Of a stretch of DNA of 64,000 bases, positions 55,561 to 64,000 are shown in pieces. Under the pieces are notes generated by a model, which saw only the letters and a list, made by a program, of their open reading frames with translations, had not been told where the DNA came from and ran no database searches. A program made the position numbers and the translations under genes. Source of the DNA: Gautieria morchelliformis (lineage: Eukaryota; Basidiomycota; Agaricomycetes; Gomphales; Gomphaceae); NCBI GenBank assembly GCA_015179125.1, contig WHVA01000432.1, positions 1 through 64,000 of the forward strand, written 5' to 3'. How positions within the stretch are numbered: position 1 is the first letter of the stretch; every line of letters begins with the position of its first letter.

Positions 55561-56058
55561 TGTAGAGGACAGGAATTATAGGCAGTAGGTATGGACTTGT
55601 TATTCAAAAGAATAGACTAGAAATCAATTCACTCTCTCAGTGAATTTAGTGGTCACTGTAAATATATTATACACTACCTAGAAATCAATTCACTACAGAG
55701 CATTTCTAGGTTAATAAATGCAAAGACTACTAGACTAATTTACTTGCCTCTCTCAGTGAATTTAGTGGTCACTGAGAGAGGGGGAAATGTGTTCCACTGC
55801 GCATGTACTACTACCCGGCCCTTTAGCGCCCAAGGGCTCGCGCGTCGAAGTCATTTCAGACTCCGCTGGGTGCAGCCGCTTGTGAAAGTAGGAATAACAA
55901 GATGAAATAGAGAGATAAGAAATGAGTGGAAAATTTCGAAAATAACCAGAGAAATGGATGCATAATACAAGAGCAATGTGAGAAGAAATTGGAAGGCCAC
56001 ACAACAAATTGGATATATTATGCTTGATTTTGGTGCAGGAGCATAAATGCACCCAACA
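55561..56058 (-). repeat. Copia-2 3' LTR (subfamily A)
   Basis: 498 bp, nearly identical to the Copia-1 LTRs (complement reads TGTTGGGTGCATTT...CCTCTACA). Confidence 0.93.
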
Positions 56059-56071
56059 CGCCCCCTCAAGC

Positions 56072-59000
56072 TTAATATATTCCGATTTGCTCGTTGAGAA
56101 TCTTCACTCTAGGACTAGGAAGTCCTTTAGTGAGGATATCTGCCAACATTTGTTCGGTTGGCAAATAAACGAGCTTGGCTTGTTGATTTTTGATTATATC
56201 TCGAAGGAAATATAATCGGATGTCGAAGTGCTTGGTTCTCGTGTGTTGTTGGGTGCCATACGTGATGGCAATGGCTGATTGATTGTCTGAATAAACTTGG
56301 ATGGGTCTGTTCAGTGGTTGGAATATTTCAGAAATAAAATGGCGCATCCAAAGAGCCTCTTTGCCCGCATGGGTCAGGGCGACGAATTCGGCTTCAGTTG
56401 ATGAGAGGGCTACTATCGACTGTTTCTGGCAACTCCATGAAACAGTGCCTCCATCAATCTGAAATAAGTATGCCGAATACGAACGCCTATGACTCTGTGA
56501 ACCCCAATCCGCATCTGAATACCCCATCAAGCCGTCTTGATTTCTTCCAAGTGTGAGCTTGTAATGCTTCGTGCCTTTCAAATATTTGAAGACACGTTTG
56601 ACTGCATTCCAGTGTGTGCCACCTGGATTTTCAAGGAATTGCGAGAGTAATGACACCGCAAATGCAATGTCAGGTCGAGTGGCTACAGCCGCCCACATCA
56701 GTGATCCTATAGCTTGCCTGTATGGAAACTTCGACATGGCTTTCTTGCCTCTCTCTGTAGAAGGACATTGGTCTTTAGATAATTTAACGGCTGGATCAAG
56801 AGGCGTAGCATAAGTCTTTGCATCTTCGAGATTAAATTTTTTGATGATCTTCTCGATGTATGCAGGTTGTGAAATTGCAATAGTTTTCTTCTGCCAGTCT
56901 CTTTCGATTTTGAGATTCAATAGCCAATGAATCTCGCCTAGATCTTTCATACTGAAGACCTGAGCAAGATCTCGTTTGACTTCGTCCAGGACTGACTGAT
57001 TCTCAGCTGTGATGGTAAGGTCGTCCACAGCTGTTGCAATGATCACATGCCCCTTTCCGCCACGTCTATAAAATACAGCCCCATCTGTGGCTGACGTAGT
57101 GAATCCTAACTTGTGGAATTCACCACTTAGACGTTTATACCATTCTCTTCCAGATTGCTTGAGGCCGTAGAGTGCTTTCTTCAAAAGTAGCACTTCGCCT
57201 TTTCTCCGGACTCATATCCATACGGCTGCTTCATTAAATAGGTCAGGCAATGTAGCATTGAGGTATGCATAGTCACGTCCATTTGATGAATAGGCCAGTC
57301 ATTCCTAGCAGCAATGGCGCATATGATCCGCAGGGAGGATAACCGAGCAACAGGTGAGTATGTCTCATCATAGTCGACTCCAAACTTCTGTGTGAAGCCT
57401 TGGGCGACCATTCTCATTTAGGCATTATTGGTTTCCCTTCTGGATTACGCTTCCAAAGGTAGACCCATTTATTACCGACAATATTGGCTCCAGGAGGTGG
57501 TTTAGCTCGTTCCCACACTCCCTTGTTGATTAGGGCCTCGTACTCTTTGTCCATCGATTTCTTCCACATAGGATTATTCAGAGCTTCGTCTGCATTGCTA
57601 GGTTCAATTTGACTCAAATCCGGCGCCTTGTTATTGTTTTGACCGTCAGTTGGAAACGCACTGATGGCAAACTCATAGCTACTGATGCCATCAATCTGGA
57701 GGATAATTCTTGGTCGAATAAATCTTCTTTATGGTCCTCAATGTCCTCGTAAGCTAGCATAGTCATATGTGCGCCAGCTTGTCTCTGAGTTTGAGATCTT
57801 GTTACGGGACCTGATGGGGCCGGCTGCACTTGTTGTTGACGGATCCTTTCGCTTCTCCTTATCGGTTCAGCTTCTCTAGGTCTGTCATCAACTCCCTGAA
57901 TAGGTTGCAGCTCTTCAAGATATTCCTCTGGTGCACTTTCATCAATTTCTTCGATCTTTGCCTCTTCGCTGACTAAGTGACCGGGCACAGGCACTGATGC
58001 CGGAATGGCATTCTTCTCCTCTCTAGACGTAGGTAGCTTGGATTCCTCAATAGAAATGATTGGGATCGTTCCCTTCTTCATCTCTGAATCAAACACAACG
58101 TTCCGCTCAACAGAAACTTTGTGCGAGTCAGGCCAATAAACATAATGACCATGACTCTGCGCAGAAATTCCTATCCACCGAGCTCTCTTGGCACGAGCTG
58201 CCAATTTATCTCCCTGAGTGACTTTAACGTAGATTTCAGTTCCCCACGCGTGAACGTCTTTGAGATTCGGTTTCTCATGGTGAATCATCTCGTAGGGCGT
58301 TTTATCTGATAGAGCTCTTGTATGCGTCCTGTTCCTAAGATAATTGGCATGTTGTATCGCATAGCCCCATAATATCTTAGGAAGGCCTGATTCTAACAGC
58401 ATGGCACGAGTTCTCTCAGTGAGAGTTCGGTTCAGACGTTCGGCAACACCATTAGACTCTGGTGTGTCGTGTACCATCAACTGATGCTTCGTGCCTTGTT
58501 TGGCTAGATGCTGTTCGAATTCAGAGCTCGTATACTCGCCCCCTCGATCAGAAACAAGTGCCTTGATATGCACATTTCTCTGTCGAAGCATTAAAGCCTC
58601 ATAGAGCTTGTACTTTGAGAATGCTTCTGATTTGTTCGCCATGAGATAGATCACCGATTCTCTTGAGTAATCATCGATAAAGGAGACATAATATGACTTT
58701 TTATCGATCGTGAGGTGTCTTGCAGGTCCCCAGACATCAGAATAAATTCTGTCACCGAATTTTGATGTTCGGTCTCTGGGTTCTCGAGGAAGAGGTTTGC
58801 GTGCAATCTTGGCTTGAATACACGCATCACAGACAATTCTATCGCCTGTGGAGCTCAGTTCAATGCCCAATATCATGCCACGATTTAATAGATGTTGTAG
58901 GGACTTTGTGAGATATGCCCCATTTTTTGATGAATTTCCATGGCAGACAAACACATATGGGCTTGAGCACTTGGTGACTGGAGGTCTAGTCGATATAAGC

Positions 59001-60309
59001 CATTGACCTTCGGTGCTTGCATCAATACCTTTCCAGCAGTGTTAGATATTGTGCATTTCTGGCCACCGAGTCGAATATCGTAGCCAGCATCATCGCACCG
59101 ACCGATCGAGACGAGGGTAGCAGCAATTTTTGGTGCATAGTATGTATCTTGCAACATGACTTCTACTGTTTTATCTCCAACCTTATTGGATAATACAAGC
59201 AGTCCTGAACCGAAGGCATCAAAAGTGCCTTTGTTGGCTGCTCGGATAGTCCTCGGCTGTGAGAATTGGCAGTAGTTCCTCAATAAATTTTTATGAGGAG
59301 TCATATGCGATGTCGTTCCGGTGTCGAGTATGACTATAACTCCTGAGGATGTTCTCAGATTGAAATTAGAGCACTCGTCGAAATTGGTGAAGGCTAGATG
59401 CCCATCATCACTTTCCTCAGAAGAGGACTCTTCTTCGGCAACATTCGCTTTTGCTTTACCCTTCTTCTTCTTCTTGCCTTTGGCTTTTTTCTTCTGACGT
59501 GGTCCTTGACCTTCTTTACCACCTCCCTTAGCCCAGCAATTTTCAATGGAATGTCCAGGCTTTTTGCAGTTGGTGCATATATGCGCCTTCTGCCCCTTTT
59601 GGTCCTTCTTAGTAGATGAACCAATAAACACCTGCTCTTCTTGCGGGAGTGTTTTCTTCCTGTCATACTGAGCCTTTAGTACCCTAATAATATTATCAGG
59701 GACTAATGGCATCCCGCATTCTTCAAGCGAAGTGGTAAGGGCGTTCATGACTGCCTCATAGGATGGTGGAAGTGACGCAAGGATAATGTCCATGAATTCT
59801 TCTTCAGAAACTCTAGCTCCCATCTCATTAAGACGAGCATATAGGTCTTGGGCCTTGTCCAAATGATCTCTCAAGTCTCCATCCTCAGGACATCTCATAC
59901 TGCGGAGTTGTCTCTGTAGGCTGGTGAGGACCATCTTGGGCTTTTTGGTCATTTCATTGACCAGTGCATCCCAAGTCTCTTTTGCTGTCTTCTGCTTCTG
60001 TAGCATCAGAGCTAGTGACTCTGACACTGAGACGATAATTTGGGTCTTGGCTTGTCCTTCTCTAGCAAGATATCTCTCCAGCTTCTCCTCAGCCTTATCC
60101 ATCTGAGTTTCCTCAGCTTCTGTAAGGATATGGCCTGGGGGCATGACTGGAGGATCAGGAGGTCGAGTGACTCTCCCTTCTACATGCTTGAGTAGATTTT
60201 TGGACTCGAAATAGCTGATGAGAGTGGCTCGCCACAATGGCCAATTACTTCCATCAGTAGCAAGCTTCTCAACACCCAATAGCTTCTCAGAAGTGTCTCC
60301 GGGGCCCAT
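56072..60309 (-). pseudogene. Copia-2 gag-pol polyprotein
   Basis: Same domain order as Copia-1 and near-identical protein. Breaks differ from those of Copia-1: a small deletion near 58905 (after 'QKMGHISQ'), a one-base loss near 57695, and further shifts near 57615, 57415 and 57190. The regions broken in Copia-1 (near 13263 and 13644) are intact here. The RT/RNase H part (56072-57193) is identical in protein to Copia-1, whereas gag and protease show several substitutions (for example HICTNC for HVCTNC, and MTPHKN for VTPHKN). That fits a recombination point between them. The start ATG lies in the primer site (60301-60314). Confidence 0.9.
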
Positions 60310-60314
60310 AACCC

Positions 60315-60812
60315 TGTAGTAGACAGGAATTATAGGCAGTAGGTATGGACTTGTTGCTCAAAAGAATAGACTAGAAATTAATTCACTCTCTCAGTGAATT
60401 TGGTTGTCACTATAAATATATTATACACTACCTAGAAATTAATTCACTACAGAGTATTTCTAGGTCAATAAATTGAAGGAACACTAGACTAATTTACTTG
60501 CCTCTCTCAGTGAATTTGGTTGTCACTGAGAGAGGGGGAAATCTGTCTCACTGTGCATGTACTACTACCCGGCCCTTTAGCGCCCAAGAGCTCGTGCGTC
60601 GAAGTCATTTCAGACTCCGCTGGGTGTAGCCGCCTATGAAAGTAGAAATAATGAAATGAAATGGAGAGGTAGGGAGTGACTGGAAAATTTCGAAAATAAA
60701 CAGAGAAATGAATGCATGGTACAAGAACAATATGAGAAGAAATTGAAACACCATACAGTAAATTGAATATATTATGCTTGATTTTGGTGCAGGAGCATAA
60801 ATGCACCCAACA
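60315..60812 (-). repeat. Copia-2 5' LTR (subfamily B)
   Basis: 498 bp (complement ends …GTCTACTACA). It shares subfamily-B markers with 61182-61679 (TTGAGCAAC, GACAACCAAATTC) against TTGAATAAC and GACCACTAAATTC of subfamily A. Confidence 0.93.
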
Positions 60813-63800
60813 CCACCATCTTCCGATGACTGTTGCGACAAGACCGCTCCGGTAGCTGTGTCGGAAGAATCCGCCTCGACTCGATAAGGGCGAGAGTCGT
60901 CGGGAAAGATCAGGACCGGGGCGGAAGTGATCAGCTCCTTGAGTTTGTCAAAGGAGGCCTGTTCTGACTCTCCCCACCGCCACCCAACCTCCTTCTTGGT
61001 GAGGTCGAAGAGGGCACGGGCGTGGCAGGAAAAGTCCTTGATAAACCGCCGGTAGAAATTGACAAACCCAATGAAGGACTGGACCTCCTTCTTGTTCCGC
61101 GGCACAGGCCAATCTGATACACCGGAAACCTTGACTGGGTCCACTTCCACCTTTCCCTCCGACACAATCACCCCAAGATACTGTTGGGTGCGTTTATGCT
61201 CCTGCACCAAAATCAAGCATAATATATTCAATTTACTGTATGGTGTTTCAATTTCTTCTCATATTGTTCTTGTACCATGCATTCATTTCTCTGTTTATTT
61301 TCGAAATTTTCCAGTCACTCTCTACCTCTCCATTTCATTTTGTTATTTCTACTTTCATAGGCGGCTGCACCCAGCGGAGTCTGAAATGACTTTGACGCGC
61401 GAGCTCTTGGGCGCTAAAGGGCCGGGTAGTAGTACATGCACAGTGAGACAGATTTCCCCCTCTCTCAGTGACAACCAAATTCACTGAGAGAGGCAAGTAA
61501 ATTAGTCTAGTGCTCCTTCGATTTATTGACCTAGAAATACTCTGTAGTGAATTAATTTCTAGGTAGTGTATAATATATTTATAGTGACAACCAAATTCAC
61601 TGAGAGAGTGAATTAATTTCTAGTCTATTCTTTTGAGCAACAAGTCCATACCTACTGCCTATAATTCCTGTCTACTACAGATACTCTATCCGCGTCTGCT
61701 CAAATTCGCACTTTTCCGGCTTGAGACACAGGTTGTATTCCCGGAGCCGTTCCAGCACTCTCCGCACGACTTCCTGATGTTCGGACATTGTTTTTGTGAA
61801 GATGAGGATGTCATCGAGGTAGACGCAGACAACCCCTTCTGCTATCATGTCACGGAAAATGTCATTCATCATCGTCTGGAATGTGGCGGGACTGTTGGTG
61901 AGGCCAAAGAACATGACCTGTGGCTCAAAGAGTCCTCGGTTGGTGCGGAATGCGGCCTTCCACTCGTCTCCCTCCCGGATCTGAACATTATTGAAGCCCC
62001 AGCGGACATCCAGCGTAGTGAAGTACCTCGCCCTGCGGAGTTGTGTGATTAGTTCGGAAATGAGTGGAATGGGGTACCGGTTCTTGATCGTGACCGCATT
62101 CAAGGCCCGGTAGTCCTGCACAAGCCTGAGCGAGCCGTCCTTCTTCTTGATGAAGAACACTGGAGATGCCATGGGTGACTTGGAGGGGCGGATCCTCCCT
62201 GTACGGAGATTCTCCGCAAGGAATGCATCGAGCTCTACCTGCTCCTTGGGTGACAGCGGGTAGACCTTGCAGTTGGTGGGTTTTGACCCAGGCTCCAACT
62301 CGATGGCATGGTCCCACAGCTTTCGTGGAGGCAGGGCATCAAATGACTCCTTGGCAAAGACATCCTCGAACTCCCGCAGGTACTCCGGAATTTCCACCTC
62401 CGCTTTATCATGCTTCTTGGAGGCTTCAGCAAGGCGTTGCGAAATATTTCTGGTGGCGCGGATGTGTTCCGCTTCTGGTGGAAGGTTTACGTACAGCAAG
62501 CACTCCCCCTCCGCCAGAGTCTCTTCCGGGCTGAGTCAGATGACATCTGAGTCGGAATCGGAATTGGAATTGGAAGTGGGATCCGGTTCAAATTCCGCTT
62601 CCGAGTCTTCTTCTGCAAGCAGTGGAAGGGGTCCAGAACGACATGTCTGTATGAGCCGTTTGGTCTTCCGCTGCTCCTGGCGCTCCTTCCGCACTTCCGA
62701 CCGGCACATGTGACACTTGGCTGGGCACCGACTCATCAGCACCTTCCGAGTCTGCCAATTGATCTCCGGGTTGTGCTCCTGGAGCCAGGTAAACCCGAGG
62801 ATGATGTCTTGCTTCCCCAGGCTGGTCACTGCGAAGGAAGTGCGTTCTGTGTGCCCATCATAGCGGAGAATTGTGTCTACTATCTCCGTGATGGACCCTA
62901 CCTCATTGGGGCTTCCATCCACATTGAACACCGGGATTGCGCGTTGCAACTTCCGCGTGGTCAGTCGGTTCCGTTCCACATAGTCCCGGTCCATGAACTG
63001 ACCAGTGGCCCCGCAATCGACAAGGGCGGGTCCGGATTTGACTTCCGCCGTATCGGTCGTCTGGATCTCTACCTTAATGACTAGTGACTTGGGGCCAGGG
63101 GTGGCAGCAACAACATAGCGCTTCGGAAGGCGTCTCTCCCAAGGGCGGATGCGGGATGGACGGGGTGTCAGATTTGGTTTTTGTGTGACTTTATCCGGTG
63201 GGTCTGTACGAAGTGAGGGGAGTGGGGGCTTTTCATTCTCTACTTCAAGACAGGCAAACCGGTTATGTACAGGCAGCAGGGGCACACATCTCACCCGCTG
63301 CGTGTCACAAAATCCGACGCATCTTCCGCTTCCGGTAGACCATGTTCCGCATTTTCGGAAAGTTCTTCCGCAGTGGGCACTCCGTTTATGTCTGCAAGTG
63401 CGAGGAACTCTGGAAGGAGCTCGAGTTTCTCCTCTGTGGTCATAAGCTGGATGTCAAAGGCTTGGGGGCACTCGTGAGCATAGTGACCTGGTTGTCGGCA
63501 TCGGAAGCAGGTGATAGTTCCGTGACCTTTTCCGCGCATGCGGTCAACATCCATCGGGGCAGGGCCACTCTTCGAAGGAGGGGGGCTATGGTTCCTAATA
63601 GGAGCAGGCGGAGCAACCGTCGGAAATATTTTCCATGTGGGAGTGAATGCACTTCCGAGTTTTGGCATAGGTGGAGTAGGACGAGTGGAACTGCGTGTCA
63701 TGTTCCGGTTTGTCTCCACGAAGGCCTCATTTGCTTCCCTGTTCCGGGACACCCTCTGCGCAGCTTGGTACCACCCTTCCGGGTCATCGAAATCTGGAGC

Positions 63801-64000
63801 TCCATCCCCAAGCAGCGCAACTTGGTTCTGGAGTGTCGGATCAAGTCCTCGTCGGAATTTGATGACGATCGTCTTGTTGTTGTCATACTCCGCAAGGTCA
63901 ATGATCTCCTGGAAGCGATCAATGTAGTCATCGACCGGATCCTTGGCCTGGTACCAGCTTGTCCCCTTGAGCTTTGTAAGGGCTGTGAGCTGCTCATTCT
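60813..64000 (-). pseudogene. Gypsy-B copy 2: gag, protease, RT, RNase H; runs off the window
   Basis: Read leftward from the window edge: gag with an intact knuckle C-F-R-C-R-Q-P-G-H-Y-A-H-E-C (about 63520-63480); protease (63294-62536, 'LVDCGATGQFMDRDY'); RT (62499-61680) with 'TTLDVRWGFNNVQIREGDEW' and the catalytic YLDD ('VCVYLDDILIFTKT'); then, after an LTR insertion, 'YLGVIVSEGKVEVDPVKV', 'FIGFVNFYRRFIKDF' and RNase H start ('YRVEADSSDTATGAVLSQQS') to the junction with Copia-2. gag and protease lie in different frames joined around 63290. Better preserved than copy 1 at 21663-24690. Confidence 0.9.
61182..61679 (+). repeat. Solo copia LTR, subfamily B, inside Gypsy-B RT
   Basis: 498 bp, TGTTGGGTGCGTTT...CTACTACA, flanked by the duplication GATAC (61177-61181 and 61680-61684). 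The Gypsy-B codons join across it (…RIEYLGVI…). It lies 369 bp from, and inverted to, the subfamily-B LTR of Copia-2. Confidence 0.93.

Larger units (their letters stand above)
55561..60812 (-). mobile_element. Copia-2: chimeric copia element with two different LTR subfamilies
   Basis: Same family as Copia-1, reversed. The 3' LTR (55561-56058) is of the Copia-1 type. The 5' LTR (60315-60812) belongs to a second subfamily that matches the solo LTR at 61182-61679. The flanks differ: Gypsy-D on the left and Gypsy-B RNase H on the right, with no 5-bp duplication (ATGGT against CCACC). The two LTRs of one insertion should be identical at birth, so this is a recombinant of two insertions. Confidence 0.88.

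Noticed and set aside
55561-60812. Copia-2 as one ordinary insertion
   Set aside because: Different LTR subfamilies and non-matching 5-bp flanks argue against a single integration event.

Overview
The window comes from a filamentous basidiomycete, most likely an Agaricomycete. The host genes contain many 45-110 bp introns with GT...AG borders. They encode fungal proteins (an importin-beta of the Nmd5/importin-7 type, a TANGO2/NRDE protein, an Atg14-like subunit and a Sec14-RhoGAP protein). The mobile elements (chromodomain Ty3/gypsy, Ty1/copia, Plavaka-type CACTA, PIF/Harbinger, Tc1/mariner) are those that fill basidiomycete genomes. I cannot name the species.

Layout. 1-18.9 kb is a three-level nest: an old copia element (Copia-A) is split by a gypsy element (Gypsy-1, 213-bp LTRs, target duplication CAATC), which is itself split by a young copia element (Copia-1, 498-bp LTRs, target duplication GGATA) and by a 692-bp solo LTR (target duplication ACAGG). 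18.9-21.6 kb holds a hairpin-rich non-coding stretch and a broken DUF6532-like gene. 21.7-27.1 kb holds remnants of two more gypsy families. 27.6-38.1 kb is the only clear host-gene island: importin (-), TANGO2 (-), ATG14-like (+) and Sec14-RhoGAP (+). The last two can be spliced on paper into unbroken frames of 390 and 673 residues. 38.7-39.4 kb is a deletion derivative of a Tc1/mariner element. 39.5-45.8 kb is a tandem array of three copies of a gene with a possible F-box-like N-terminus and a casein-kinase-1-like domain that lacks the catalytic aspartate. 46-64 kb is again transposon debris (Harbinger, gypsy family D twice, Plavaka, a chimeric copia element and gypsy family B).

The two most unusual things are these. 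First, the coding DNA of Gypsy-1 is packed with short perfect inverted repeats (arms of 6-12 bp, loops usually 0-20 nt), far above a rough chance estimate, and the other elements and host genes do not show it. Second, the three-gene pseudokinase array includes a copy with a 150-bp in-frame duplication that also duplicates a splice donor. Other points are a copia primer-binding site complementary to the initiator-tRNA anticodon arm that contains the gag start codon, an extra open frame of unknown function between pol and the 3' LTR of Gypsy-1, and a copia element whose two LTRs belong to different subfamilies and which lacks a target duplication. All positions were read by eye; no alignment, folding or database search was run.
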